Source of the DNA: Sedimentisphaerales bacterium
GTDB taxonomy: Bacteria; Planctomycetota; Phycisphaerae; Sedimentisphaerales; SM23-30
DNA: 33,012 nucleotides
Reading direction: 5' to 3'
Assembly (NCBI GenBank): GCA_016934515.1
Contig: JAFGSR010000149.1
Span: 1 to 33,012, forward strand
In this document: positions 16,012 through 24,869 of the stretch, one piece after another
Layout of the letters: each line of letters starts with the position of its first letter
Numbering within the stretch: the stretch's first letter is position 1
Notes under the pieces: model-generated
The model's database searches: none
The model's input: only the letters and a program-made list of their open reading frames with translations
Told to the model about the DNA's origin: nothing
Made by a program: the position numbers and the translations under genes

Positions 16012-17454
16012 CTATTGCAACAGCGCCAGTACTGATTGCGGGGTCTGGTTGGCAAGAGCCAGCACAGAGGTTCCGGCATTTACCAGAATCTGGCTACGAG
16101 TCAGATTGGCCGTTTCGACGGCAAAATCAGCGTCGCGGATGGCGGATTCAGAGGAAGTAACGTTTTCCAGGGTGATTCTAAGGGAGTTCATGTTAGTGTC
16201 CAGGGTGTTTTTCTCGAAAGCACCGAGTCGTCCGCGAAGAACGGATATCTGACTGATAGCTTCTTCGATGATGTCGCTGGCACTGGAAGATTCACCGGCA
16301 ACGAGTGAAGATGCACCGCCAGTACTGATTTCGTTAAGGAAGCCGGTTGAGGTGGAACCAAGCCGGCTGGCGGCAACCGAAGTGATGCCCAAGCTGGTCT
16401 GCTCAGAGGTATTGATATGGGGGCCGAGTTGGAACATGGCTCCGCCGCCGGTAACATTAAAAGTGGTGGAATTGCCGGCACCGAACTGGGCAGCAAGTTT
16501 CAATCGCAGATCAAGGCTGCCGGTGTTTAGGGTGATTTCATGGCCGCTGCCGACGGTAGTGGCACCATTGATAGTGGCAACGACATCGCGACCGGTATCA
16601 CGCTGCATAGCAGTGGCACCAGTAGAATCGTAAGCGGTAAAAGTACCGGAGCTACTTGGTAAAGCACGAACAGAAACATAGGCATCAGAGCCGTAGTCTA
16701 AACTGCGAAAGATCACACCGGAATCATGGTTACCTGCGTTTATGAAGGTTGCGGAAACCCCAATAGCGTTGGTGACAGCATTAATTGCGGAAACCATGTT
16801 CTCAGAACGGAATCCGGAAACAAAACTGAAAACTTCTACGCCGCGATTAGAGGCAACTTCCAGGGTAATCGAGTTATCCACCTGGCTGGTTTGGAATTGC
16901 AGATGTCCGCGTTGTGCGGAAAGCACGCCGGAAACGTTAACCGCCAGATAACTCTGGTCCGCAAGCATGGCGCTATAGACGTCAAGAGCGACAACAGCCG
17001 AAGTAGCAACTCCGCTGGTAATGTAATCGAGATTACCGTTAAGCAGATGGAGTCCGGCAAAGGTTGTGGCGTTGGCGATACGGGTGATACTGTCGATAGC
17101 GGAATCGACCTGAAGCTGATTGGCTTCGATTTCTTCACGACTGATAGCACCGGAGTTAGCCGCTTCGACGGTGAGTTCCTTGATGTTGATGAGCAGGTTG
17201 GCAACTTCGGCAAGGGCACCTTCGGCAGTAGCGATAACGTTTGAAGCACGTTGTGAGTTATCAATTGCCTGCGAAATGCTGGCCATTTCGGCGCGGAGCG
17301 TCTCCGAAGCAATCAATCCGGCGGGGTCATCGGCGCCTCGGTTAATGCGCAGGCCGCTGCTGAGTCTTTGCAAGGTACTGTTCATGTCGCGAGTGGACCT
17401 TGCGAGGTTTGCTTGAGCTGTAAGAGCCGGTATGTTTGTGTTAATCCTAGCCAT
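16012..17454 (-). CDS. fliC: Flagellin 3
   Basis: This 480-aa flagellin is the first of the three in the direction of transcription. The D0/D1 ends are typical (MARINTNIPALTAQ..LQRLSSGLRINRGADDPAGLIASETLR and SAIRDADFAVETANLTRSQILVNAGTSVLALANQTPQSVLALLQ). The central domain keeps the IN outline (ITLEVASNRGVEVFSFVSG, MVSAINAVTNAIGVSA, then RSLDYGSDAYVSV) but is much more diverged than that shared by flagellins 1 and 2. The leader has CACGGAGGAT as ribosome site, preceded by a perfect 7-bp hairpin, and lies 214 bases after csrA. I found no convincing sigma-28 site in that gap, so it may be read through from fliW-csrA. Confidence 0.96.
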   Translation of the reverse strand: MARINTNIPALTAQANLARSTRDMNSTLQRLSSGLRINRGADDPAGLIASETLRAEMASISQAIDNSQRASNVIATAEGALAEVANLLINIKELTVEAANSGAISREEIEANQLQVDSAIDSITRIANATTFAGLHLLNGNLDYITSGVATSAVVALDVYSAMLADQSYLAVNVSGVLSAQRGHLQFQTSQVDNSITLEVASNRGVEVFSFVSGFRSENMVSAINAVTNAIGVSATFINAGNHDSGVIFRSLDYGSDAYVSVRALPSSSGTFTAYDSTGATAMQRDTGRDVVATINGATTVGSGHEITLNTGSLDLRLKLAAQFGAGNSTTFNVTGGGAMFQLGPHINTSEQTSLGITSVAASRLGSTSTGFLNEISTGGASSLVAGESSSASDIIEEAISQISVLRGRLGAFEKNTLDTNMNSLRITLENVTSSESAIRDADFAVETANLTRSQILVNAGTSVLALANQTPQSVLALLQ

Positions 17455-17462
17455 CGTTAATC

Positions 17463-17536
17463 CTCCGTGACTAGCTGTTGAAAATAACAGCTGGCTTCAT
17501 GCCTAAAATGGGATATCCCGCGGGTCCTTCCTGCGG
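17463..17536 (-). promoter_or_regulatory. Flagellin 3 leader with hairpins and GGA motifs, candidate CsrA target
   Basis: Just upstream of the ribosome site CACGGAGGAT there is a perfect hairpin, AGCTGTT/AACAGCT with a 6-base loop (17473-17492). Further up, a small stem CCGC/GCGG (17518-17536) presents AGGAAGGA in its loop on the - strand. CsrA binds GGA in loops and at ribosome sites. In Bacillus subtilis the hag leader carries two such sites; the comparison is inference. Confidence 0.4.
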
Positions 17537-17668
17537 CATCGGAGTATTCCGACAATCCCGGTTACAATTTTTCATTACCATAACTAACATATTTGTTATA
17601 AACCATGGGCCATTTAGGGCGACAACCATTAACAAATCACTTTTAGATCTTAAGGAATTTTATCATCT

Positions 17669-17929
17669 TCATTTATCAATTTTATTTGAATCAGGTTTTT
17701 CCGAAGCAGCGGTATCTGAGGGTAATTTAGTAATATCCTCCAGAGTTACATTGGCAGCGGCCTGGTTTTCCTGTTTGATCGATTCATAAACTTCCTTGCG
17801 GTGAACAGGTATTTTTGAAGGGGCGGTAATGCCCAGTCTGACCTTATCACCACGAATATCCACAACGGTGATTTCGATATTGTCACCGATCATAATGGTC
17901 TGGTCTTTTTGTCTGCTTAGAACCAGCAT
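17669..17929 (-). CDS. csrA: Translational regulator CsrA
   Basis: This is an 86-aa RNA-binding dimer that represses translation by binding GGA motifs at ribosome sites, with flagellin mRNA the best-known target in FliW-bearing bacteria. The sequence [42 protein letters not shown] is canonical and includes the RNA-contacting Arg/Lys positions near residue 44 (VHRKEV). About 30 residues form an Asp/Ser/Thr/Lys-rich tail, a little longer than in most CsrA proteins. Translation starts at ATG 17929, after AGGAG; the open frame extends 48 codons upstream without support. It is the downstream partner of fliW, the gene for its protein antagonist. Confidence 0.96.
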   Translation of the reverse strand: MLVLSRQKDQTIMIGDNIEITVVDIRGDKVRLGITAPSKIPVHRKEVYESIKQENQAAANVTLEDITKLPSDTAASEKPDSNKIDK

Positions 17930-18083
17930 CCTTTGCTCCTGAGCCCGTATTGGGCAGTTACCCAACTCGCTTCCCTGCGAGTGGTGGTGATAAACAAGCG
18001 TGTCAATCCACAATCCGCGAAAGACTCTCCATTCCTGATATCCAGAAGAGACCAAGAAAATCTCAGCCTGCACCAGCAGGGGA
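17930..18083 (-). promoter_or_regulatory. csrA leader rich in GGA, candidate autoregulatory region
   Basis: The 154 bases between fliW and csrA contain eight GGA triplets on the - strand, two of them at the ribosome site and start codon (AGGAGCAAAGGATG). The hairpin CTCGC-AGGGAA-GCGAG (17966-17981) presents GGA in its loop, the ideal CsrA form. A second hairpin, TTGGG/CCCAA (17950-17965), is immediately next to it. CCTGC/GCAGG (18067-18080) lies just after the fliW stop. Confidence 0.5.
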
Positions 18084-18536
18084 TTAAGCAGTTTTGGAAA
18101 TCTGCCTTTGCGGAGAATCCAGGTTGATCAGCGGATGCCTGGTACTGTATTTCTTTTCGGAGAGCACCAGTTGCCTTCCAGTTCGATTGATCGCGTTTAT
18201 CACCAAAGGCCCCTGAATATTGCCGGTGAGTGTTCTGTCCACTTTGTTGACAATAATAAGGACCTGAGCGTCATCCATGCTTTTGAGACCTATTTGTTCA
18301 CAATCCTCAGGTCGAATGGGCACCTGATAATCGGGTACAAAAAGCAATGGATCGCAGACGACAAAGGCGACATCGGACCGGTCCAGGGCCTGAAGCCAGA
18401 AGAAGTTTCCCTCATCGTTGGTTTGCAGCAGAGCGTATTCGGTTATATCAGGAAAACCGAGAACTCCGGTGGGAAACTTAAGTAGTCTGCTTTGATCCAC
18501 CTCTATCAGGCCAAAGCGTGTTGTCTGAATTTTCAT
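18084..18536 (-). CDS. fliW: Flagellar assembly factor FliW
   Basis: This 150-aa cytoplasmic protein binds flagellin or, alternatively, CsrA. When flagellin is exported, free FliW sequesters CsrA and flagellin translation is released. The family motifs are visible: [30 protein letters not shown].. (FG.IEV, F..GL.GFP), then [19 protein letters not shown] (LQS...P.LAF.V.DP in the family) and [20 protein letters not shown] near the C-terminus. GGAGGT precedes the ATG. It stands 257 bases after flgL and directly before csrA, the arrangement found in many Gram-positive bacteria, spirochaetes and planctomycetes. Confidence 0.96.
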   Translation of the reverse strand: MKIQTTRFGLIEVDQSRLLKFPTGVLGFPDITEYALLQTNDEGNFFWLQALDRSDVAFVVCDPLLFVPDYQVPIRPEDCEQIGLKSMDDAQVLIIVNKVDRTLTGNIQGPLVINAINRTGRQLVLSEKKYSTRHPLINLDSPQRQISKTA

Positions 18537-18793
18537 TTTTTAGAACCTCCATCCCGCCCAATAGCGGGAACCATCCTGGTTATCTTGCTCTGACAAAAAT
18601 GTGCTTTCGGCCTATTTGGCCGCCGACAATCATGGTTTTTCACACAGTTTTTCAGAGCCTGTTAGATTTACGAGAATCACTATCTCGCGCCGAATCCTCC
18701 GGCATTTTTTAAGTTTCAATTTTTACAATTTATTTTTTCATCTTCCTGCTGTATTTTTTAAAATTAGCTCGGAAAATGTGATTTAAAAAATCC
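18537..18793. other. Spacer between flgL and fliW
   Basis: These 257 bases hold no gene. Three small hairpins are visible: CGAGA/TCTCG (18671-18687), CGGCC/GGCCG near 18609-18623 and CCCGC/GCGGG near 18555-18571, the last directly before the fliW ribosome site. None has a T-tract, so I cannot say whether transcription ends between flgL and fliW. Confidence 0.5.
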
Positions 18794-20749
18794 TCATCCT
18801 AAAAAGTCAAGCAGTGAAATATTAGTTAGCTGACTGCCGGTCTGGAGATTGGCTTGCAAGGCGGTGTAGAGATTTTGATAGCGGGTAATGGCTTCGGTGA
18901 AATCAACGTCGCGAATGTCGGAACGCAGGGTTTCGGTAGCCAGAACATTATCTTCCAGTTGTGTTTTTCTGTCGAGCAGAGCTCTCATCTGGGACCCGAC
19001 CGCACCGCGCATATTGCTGACGGCCTGGCGGTCGGCTTCGATGGCATTGGCGGCATCGGAAATAGCGGTATCGTCATTGCTCAACAAGGCGTCACGAAGA
19101 GCGATCAGATCGGTGAAAAGTCCGCTGGGCTTGGCAGGATTGACATCATCTCCGGTAAGGGTATTGGAACTGACTGATTTTGCCAGACCAAGCTCCTCCG
19201 CAATGAAATAACCGTTATTGTTGATTCGGGTAACGCTTAGGTTACCGGCGCCCCCGGACGAATCGGTAAGTTCGATGCCGTTACCGGTAGCAGCTAAATC
19301 GGCAGTTATCTGAACCGGAGGAATAGCAGCCAAAGCTGCTGCGTTGATAAGATCAATGACATCCTGCACTGTCACAGCGCTATCGAGGTTGACATCGCAG
19401 GAATTCCCGGCACGATCAGTAACCTGCAGGTCAGCAACACCGTTTTCGGGATGAACGCCCTTTCCGCCATTAAGATCGGCTAATTTTGTAGTGGCGTTCA
19501 TCGATCGAATACCCAGGTCGGTCGCAGTGGTGCCGCCGTTTTCGCCGATGGACATTTCCGAACCGCTGAGCAGATTGTGAATGTTGATGCCATCGCCGTC
19601 AGAATTAATCTCGGCATGAACAGCAACACCGGCGTTATTAATAGCATTAATAACATCTTCCAGAGTTTGTGCGGTTGACAGATCGATGTTCCCCGTTGAA
19701 TTCACCAGAGAATTAGTGATGATCAAGCCGGATAAATTATCGATGCCCGCCCCGCCAGCCAACGCGGTAAGCGGCGTGGCCGGCGTAAGGCGAGCATCGA
19801 CGTCCTGGCCTGTTAGTGTCGCACCGGCTCCGATATCGTCGAAGATACCCAAATCGCGTGCGGCATATCCTGAACCCAATTCTGTAATAGTAAGATTAGC
19901 ACCACCAAGGGTGGAAGTTACGGTAAATCCGTCACCACTTGCATTAATGGCTGCGGTGGTGGTGGAAACGGTGCTGTTATTTATTTTCCGAATGAGATCT
20001 CCAACGGTTACGCAGGAACTCAGATCAACGGTGTCGGAATTTACGCCATCGCTAATGGTAATGCTGCCGAGCCTGACACCCATATCCAGGCTTCCGTTAA
20101 GATCTGAAATCAGGGTATTAGCAGTAATATCCGGATCAAGATCCGCAATACCGATTACCTGGCTGCTCTGAATCCCGAAGGTTTCGTCGGGATTGATATT
20201 GAAGAAAACTTCATTGTCATCGGCAACCCGTGAGGCTAATCGATTGAGAGTGCCCGTAAAGAGCACACCGCCGCTGAAAGCTTCAAAAGGAGCAACCGTG
20301 GAATTTTCGCCGGCAAAAATGTAGCTGCCCCGGTAGGAGGTGTTGCCGATGGTAACCATCTGCTCAATAATCTGGTCGATCATCTGGGCATTAGCGGTGC
20401 GGGCGGCGTCATCGGCTCCCATGCCAATGCTTTCGAGAGCCAACGAATGGGCGTCCTCCAGCAAAGTGTTGGTCTGTCCGAAAGCGCTGTCTGCAGTAGC
20501 CAGAGCATTGTCAACGAACTCAATATTGCTAATATATTGCTGGTACTTTTCCAGCATGCTGTCCAGATGCATAATAGTGGTGGCTTCGGCGGGCGAATCG
20601 CTGGGCCGGGACAGTTTTAATCCGGATGAAAGCTGATTCTGCACTTTTAACAGGTCAACGGAATTGCTCCGGATACTGTTCATCAGCAAATCGGTTCTCA
20701 TAAGCATGGACACTCGAGCAACATTTGTCGGCCTTACGGAAGAAGGCAT
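18794..20749 (-). CDS. flgL: Flagellar hook-associated protein FlgL, enlarged
   Basis: FlgL (hook-associated protein 3) joins hook and filament. The flagellin-like N-terminal helix region carries LLKVQNQLSSGLKLSRPSDSPAEA (about residues 33-56) and a YRGSYIFAGENS motif (139-150). The C-terminus, DIRDVDFTEAITRYQNLYTALQANLQTGSQLTNISLLDFLG, is typical. Between them, roughly residues 215-522, are three IN-type modules of about 95-100 residues with the pattern ITD..GN..VDL..TV.DVI..IN..A..DGDGI....GG, then AARDLGI. The 651-aa length is twice that of E. coli FlgL (317 aa) because of these modules. AGAGG precedes the ATG. It lies 109 bases after flgK, in the same order as in most flagellar operons. 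Confidence 0.94.
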   Translation of the reverse strand: MPSSVRPTNVARVSMLMRTDLLMNSIRSNSVDLLKVQNQLSSGLKLSRPSDSPAEATTIMHLDSMLEKYQQYISNIEFVDNALATADSAFGQTNTLLEDAHSLALESIGMGADDAARTANAQMIDQIIEQMVTIGNTSYRGSYIFAGENSTVAPFEAFSGGVLFTGTLNRLASRVADDNEVFFNINPDETFGIQSSQVIGIADLDPDITANTLISDLNGSLDMGVRLGSITISDGVNSDTVDLSSCVTVGDLIRKINNSTVSTTTAAINASGDGFTVTSTLGGANLTITELGSGYAARDLGIFDDIGAGATLTGQDVDARLTPATPLTALAGGAGIDNLSGLIITNSLVNSTGNIDLSTAQTLEDVINAINNAGVAVHAEINSDGDGINIHNLLSGSEMSIGENGGTTATDLGIRSMNATTKLADLNGGKGVHPENGVADLQVTDRAGNSCDVNLDSAVTVQDVIDLINAAALAAIPPVQITADLAATGNGIELTDSSGGAGNLSVTRINNNGYFIAEELGLAKSVSSNTLTGDDVNPAKPSGLFTDLIALRDALLSNDDTAISDAANAIEADRQAVSNMRGAVGSQMRALLDRKTQLEDNVLATETLRSDIRDVDFTEAITRYQNLYTALQANLQTGSQLTNISLLDFLG

Positions 20750-20858
20750 GGTTAAAACCTCTTTTTGGGGTCAGCAGTTTGTCAGGTTAAGTTTTCGGCT
20801 GACCGGTATTTCTTTTGAACTTTTTTTTAATAATCCTTTGATTCTAATTTTGTTGCTT

Positions 20859-22580
20859 CTAAACCAGGGCGATTACCTCATCGAGCATTTCATTTATCAG
20901 GTTTATATAGCGGGAAGCTCCCTGAAAAGCCCGCTGGAAGATAATCATGTTAATGGCTTCTTCGTCGATTGAAACACCGGAGATGCTCTGTCGTTCGGCT
21001 TCGAGGGTCTGTAGAACAACATCGGCGGCAATATAATTATCCTGGGCGGCTTTTGTGTCGGCGGCAATAGTACCTATCAAGGCACTGAAGCTGTCGGAAA
21101 GGGATAGACCGTTTAGGGATTCGACACCAACGGTGCTGAGTTGGGCAATGTCGGCGGCAATATCACCGTTGCCGGCCAGGCCGTTGCCGCTGCAGGCTAA
21201 GTCTCGCGGGTTCGAGGCAAGTCCCGATCGGACCCGAATATCATTGCCGTTGGTTCCTTCAAAGAAAGTGTTGATACCCAGCACCGCTAAAGCATTGGTA
21301 GCATCGGAGGCATCTTCCGGCCCGGAAAAACCGAAGGTAAATCCGGAATCCGAGTCAATCCTCAGTCGCCCGGCGGTATCTACCGTAGCATTGATATTGG
21401 CGACAGCATCGAGAGCCGCAGCAAGATCGTTCAAAGTGGTGTCGCTTGAATCCATACCAACAGAAACGCTGATCTGGGTAGTAATAGTATTGCCGGAATT
21501 GTCTGTTACGTGAAGGTTAAACACGCCATTGGTCACCGCCCAGGGCAGTTCAGTCGCGTCGGCATCGGCCAGAGAAGCGGTGGGGTCGTCTGTAGTATAG
21601 AAACTGGATACTGCAGTGAAACCGTCGAGGCCCCGACCCAGGCTGTGACGCAGGTTAACCTCATAAATCATGGATTTAGTCCAGTCATCCACCTGGGCAA
21701 TTATCCCGCCCAGCTTGTCATCACGGGCAGTAATCAGACCGTGTACCTTACCGCTGGTCAGTTCGATGGCCTGCTGATTGTCAGAAAAAACCACCTGGGC
21801 TAGTGCAACTCCGTTCGAGTCCTGTCGTTCCACATATTCAAGGCCACGATTATCTGAATATTGAATCAGAGGATCGTTGCCGATGAACACATTAACCGCA
21901 CCGCCATCAACTTCGCGAGTTGTGATGTTGACGAGTTCACTTAACTGCTTGAGCAGATCGTCACGCTGATCACGAAGTGCCGCAGCCGAACCGGCATTTC
22001 CAGATTCGGCAGTAACCACTTGCCGATTCAGTGCAGCAATTTCGGTGGCCAAAGCATCCGCCTGATCAACCTGGAAGCGAACCTGGGCATCGAGATCAAG
22101 TTGAACACTTCTCATTTCGGAATACATTTCACGAATAAAATTAGTCAGGCCGGTTCCTTCCTGCAAAACGACGCTGCGCGAGGCAATATCCTGAGGCTGA
22201 TTTTGCAGACTGGACCAGGCCTGGAAAAAATCGTTCATCCGGCTGGATAAGTCGGACTCGGTCAGTTCGTTGAAGGTAGCTTCCACCCTGGTAAGTGCCT
22301 GCTGCTGAATAAGGCTGGAGGCGGAATCACCCACAGCGGTACGGATGCGGCCGTTCAGGGCGTCATCGACCTGCCGACGAATATCGTAAAGCGCAACACC
22401 GGTGCCGGTGTATTTACCGGGAATAACCTCGGTGTATTGAGTGGGAGTGAGATAAACACTTTGGCGGGAATAGCTGGGCGTGGCGGCATTGGCCATGTTG
22501 TTACCGGTAACGGCAAGAGCCGCTTGAGAGGCGGTTATGGCACTACGCCCGATTTGTAATGCACCATTAATTAAAGCCAC
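20859..22580 (-). CDS. flgK: Flagellar hook-associated protein FlgK
   Basis: FlgK (hook-associated protein 1) is the first junction protein above the hook. The N-terminus shows LQIGRSAITASQAALAVTGNNMANAATPSYSRQ, the rod/hook-family signature, and the C-terminus SGVSIDEEAINMIIFQRAFQGASRYINLINEMLDEVI matches FlgK. The middle has the expected coiled-coil region (about 150-200). An IN-like insert (about 355-450; LHVTDNSGNTITTQISV.. and ALDAVANINATV) resembles those of FliD and FlgL. The length of 573 aa is near normal for the family. Translation starts with GTG at 22580, supported by GAGG nine bases upstream. It follows the gene of its chaperone FlgN, with only 22 bases between. Confidence 0.95.
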   Translation of the reverse strand: MALINGALQIGRSAITASQAALAVTGNNMANAATPSYSRQSVYLTPTQYTEVIPGKYTGTGVALYDIRRQVDDALNGRIRTAVGDSASSLIQQQALTRVEATFNELTESDLSSRMNDFFQAWSSLQNQPQDIASRSVVLQEGTGLTNFIREMYSEMRSVQLDLDAQVRFQVDQADALATEIAALNRQVVTAESGNAGSAAALRDQRDDLLKQLSELVNITTREVDGGAVNVFIGNDPLIQYSDNRGLEYVERQDSNGVALAQVVFSDNQQAIELTSGKVHGLITARDDKLGGIIAQVDDWTKSMIYEVNLRHSLGRGLDGFTAVSSFYTTDDPTASLADADATELPWAVTNGVFNLHVTDNSGNTITTQISVSVGMDSSDTTLNDLAAALDAVANINATVDTAGRLRIDSDSGFTFGFSGPEDASDATNALAVLGINTFFEGTNGNDIRVRSGLASNPRDLACSGNGLAGNGDIAADIAQLSTVGVESLNGLSLSDSFSALIGTIAADTKAAQDNYIAADVVLQTLEAERQSISGVSIDEEAINMIIFQRAFQGASRYINLINEMLDEVIALV

Positions 22581-22602
22581 TTTAAAACCTCATAATTATT
22601 TT

Positions 22603-23106
22603 CTACGCAATTGCGTCAACAAGTCGGTTTTGTTCCAAAAACGCTTTTTTGCCGGCCCTCTGATAGAGACCAATATCGCATCCCGATTGTGCAAAGATGC
22701 GAAAGATGCCGTCAAAATGATTTAAGATTTTCTCCGAAGCGATGCTGTTAATCCGGTTGAGCCTTTGAACTTTTTCTGACATTTGTTTCAGCATAGCAGC
22801 CAGGGACAACAGTTGGGATCGCTGAGGCTCCGGGCAGACCCGGGCCAGTTCGCTGGCCGTCGCCAGACTGCCGCGTTTCCCAGGCACCAGCTCTTTTGTG
22901 GCAAAGCGGGCCAGATCGGTACAGCGGTTTTCCTGGGTAAGCGTATCTTGAACCAACTGCTGTTCATTTTCAGTTAGAGCTTCGAGCCGCGACAAATCGT
23001 AATGCCGCATGGCATCGAGCTTATTGTCCAGCAAAACAGCAAGGGATTGCTGACAATTTAATTCCGTTTTCATGGCATCAATAAGTTTTTTTGCTATTTC
23101 AGCCAT
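22603..23106 (-). CDS. flgN: FlgN-type chaperone for hook-associated proteins
   Basis: This 167-aa all-helical protein has the heptad-rich look of FlgN: KLIDAMKTELNCQQSLAVLLDNKLDAMRHYDLSRLEALTENEQQLV, followed by two more helices and NRINSIASEKILNHFDGIFRIF near the end. FlgN binds FlgK and FlgL in the cytoplasm and delivers them to the export apparatus. Primary-sequence conservation of the family is low, so the call leans on length, helix pattern, the N-terminal L(L)..E...L..L.......L pattern and its position between flgJ and flgK. The start is ATG 23106 with AGGAAG upstream; it begins 3 bases after flgJ ends. Confidence 0.85.
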   Translation of the reverse strand: MAEIAKKLIDAMKTELNCQQSLAVLLDNKLDAMRHYDLSRLEALTENEQQLVQDTLTQENRCTDLARFATKELVPGKRGSLATASELARVCPEPQRSQLLSLAAMLKQMSEKVQRLNRINSIASEKILNHFDGIFRIFAQSGCDIGLYQRAGKKAFLEQNRLVDAIA

Positions 23107-23109
23107 TGC

Positions 23110-23595
23110 TTAATTCTTCCTGGTTGGGGTTATCAGGCTGGTTGTCATTGCCTGCTTAGTTGCCATTGCCTGGTTTGCCGTTGCCTGGTAAGTCGCCATT
23201 GCCTGGCTAATTTGATCCATCGACCCGGCCGATTTGGACTCAAAATTATTATTGTTACCCACGCTAGAGCTTTGCCGATCAACTTGTTTGAGCAGAGCAT
23301 CCGTCAGAGGTGATTTTCCACGTTGACTGATACGTTCGATCATCATCTGGTCCAGTTGACGGACGAAAGTTTGAGAGCCGGGGCTATTGTCGAAAATAGG
23401 ATTTTTGTTAGCTTCGCGGAATTCTCTCAACAAAGTGCCCCAGAATATCTGATTTACAAACTGGTTGGCTTTCTGGACCAGTTCCGGATCAGTTTCTCGA
23501 GCAGGTTTTTCATTGCCCGTCCGAACCGGCTGAATTTGCTGTACAGCAGAGTTCCGAGCAGATATTAAACTGGCATTGTTGTTGACCGCGGTCAT
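23110..23595 (-). CDS. flgJ: FlgJ-type rod-binding protein without muramidase domain
   Basis: This 161-aa protein carries only the rod-binding domain of FlgJ (about residues 38-108; ANQFVNQIFWGTLLREFREANKN then GSQTFVRQLDQMMIERISQRGKSPLTDALLKQV). The glycosidase domain found at the C-terminus of enterobacterial FlgJ is absent, as in many other phyla, so peptidoglycan opening must be done by another enzyme. The C-terminal 30 residues are a low-complexity run (QAMATYQATANQAMATKQAMTTS) encoded by three imperfect direct repeats of GCCATTGCCTGG (+ strand, 23160-23210). It starts in TAAATG contact with the flgI stop, with ACGGAG as ribosome site inside flgI, which implies translational coupling. 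Confidence 0.88.
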   Translation of the reverse strand: MTAVNNNASLISARNSAVQQIQPVRTGNEKPARETDPELVQKANQFVNQIFWGTLLREFREANKNPIFDNSPGSQTFVRQLDQMMIERISQRGKSPLTDALLKQVDRQSSSVGNNNNFESKSAGSMDQISQAMATYQATANQAMATKQAMTTSLITPTRKN

Positions 23596-24798
23596 TTAAG
23601 ACTCCGTTCTGATCGAGGCACGCAGGGCACCGGCACGATTAATTTCATAAATAGCGTTGATCTTGTCCTGGACCGGCACGTTAAGCTTATCGAGGGCATC
23701 TATAAGTTGCTGAAGTTTCACTTCTCCGCCATCGGCAGTATCGAATTTGGTCCACTCCGTCTGAGAAAACACTGGTTGGCCCGGACGCGGGATCGGCTCA
23801 GGTTCGATTATTCGTATGGAAAGATTGTTTACATGAACTATGACGGGGGCAATTTCCACGTTCCCGGTAATGACAATCACTCCGGTTTTTTTATTGATTA
23901 CCACCACCGCTTCAGGATCGGGCAAATCAACCGGCAGGTTCATGATACGGGCGATAAAAGCCGAAGGATTACCTCCCTGTTTTTGAGGAATAAGAACTTC
24001 AATGTTTTTGGGTCCCAAAGCAATGGCGGTAGGTTCCAGTTTAGCAGCATCGGCCAGATCATCTTCCTGACCTACCCCGGGAGCTAATGCTTCTTCGTTG
24101 ATGATGTCGGCAACCGCCTTGGAAACCTGCCAGGAAGCCTGATCTTCATCAAGGACAATAGTAAAAATGGCTTTTCCTGGGTAGCTTTCCCGGTCCACGA
24201 AATTATAAAAAACGTCAGTTTCGATATCGCCCCCGGCTATAACGATGCCGCTGGTAGGACTCTGGCTGTCCGGAATGGAAATCGGCCCCTGGGCCCAACC
24301 GTAACGCCGCGGATCGGCATGATACAAACTAAGAAGTTCGGTAATAACCAGAGTACCACCTGCCAGGCTTTTGGCTTTGTCGATGCTGTGAACATTGACA
24401 TCGATTTTGTCACCGTCGCGAACCCCATGTCGTCCCAAATCAGCTGTTACCATTACATAAGCAACATTTTTCGGATTAAGATCAACCAAGTCCACAGGAT
24501 TACCCAGTTTTTCTAGCAACTCTCGCAGCGGCCGCATGGTTACCAGTGAATCACCATCACCGGTGCCGTTCAGCCCAATTACAAAACCGTGCCCGATGAG
24601 CTTGTTGTTGCGCTCACCCAATGGCCGGGAAATATCGCGTATCCGGGTCAGCCCGGCAACCGGCAATGAAACATTCAGTACCGCCAAAAGAACCAGGATA
24701 ACCAAAGCACTCCGGGGCTTGCTTGAACGTTTCAGATTGTCGCCGATCATTTCAGCCATGTTTTCAGATTCCATTGTTGTTCGCGATTTCATTCTCAT
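23596..24798 (-). CDS. flgI: Flagellar P-ring protein FlgI
   Basis: FlgI assembles the P ring around the distal rod in the peptidoglycan layer. After a long basic N-terminal region and a hydrophobic signal segment (ALVILVLLAVLNVSLPVAG) the mature part has the family signature: TRIRDISRPLGERNNKLIGHGFVIGLNGTGDGD, then VAYVMVTADL, GVRDGDKIDVNVHSI..AKSLAGGTLVITEL (typically D..VSS.GDA.SL.GG.L..T.L) and AVVVINKKTGVIVITGNVEIAPV. It is about 400 aa, slightly long because of the N-terminal extension. The start is uncertain: ATG 24798 has no clear ribosome site, and an internal ATG 42 bases downstream (MAEMIGD) is possible. An outer-membrane-bearing envelope is implied by FlgI and FlgH together. Confidence 0.95.
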   Translation of the reverse strand: MRMKSRTTMESENMAEMIGDNLKRSSKPRSALVILVLLAVLNVSLPVAGLTRIRDISRPLGERNNKLIGHGFVIGLNGTGDGDSLVTMRPLRELLEKLGNPVDLVDLNPKNVAYVMVTADLGRHGVRDGDKIDVNVHSIDKAKSLAGGTLVITELLSLYHADPRRYGWAQGPISIPDSQSPTSGIVIAGGDIETDVFYNFVDRESYPGKAIFTIVLDEDQASWQVSKAVADIINEEALAPGVGQEDDLADAAKLEPTAIALGPKNIEVLIPQKQGGNPSAFIARIMNLPVDLPDPEAVVVINKKTGVIVITGNVEIAPVIVHVNNLSIRIIEPEPIPRPGQPVFSQTEWTKFDTADGGEVKLQQLIDALDKLNVPVQDKINAIYEINRAGALRASIRTES

Positions 24799-24869
24799 CA
24801 AAATTAGCTTGTTATTCTTAACCGTTAGTAATGGTTACCCTTTAAAGTGCTAACCTTATGGCTCCGAAT

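Noticed and set aside
17455-17668. Search for a sigma-28 promoter before flagellin 3
   Set aside because: Only TAAAAGTG with a poor -10 at the wrong distance is present; not reported as a promoter.
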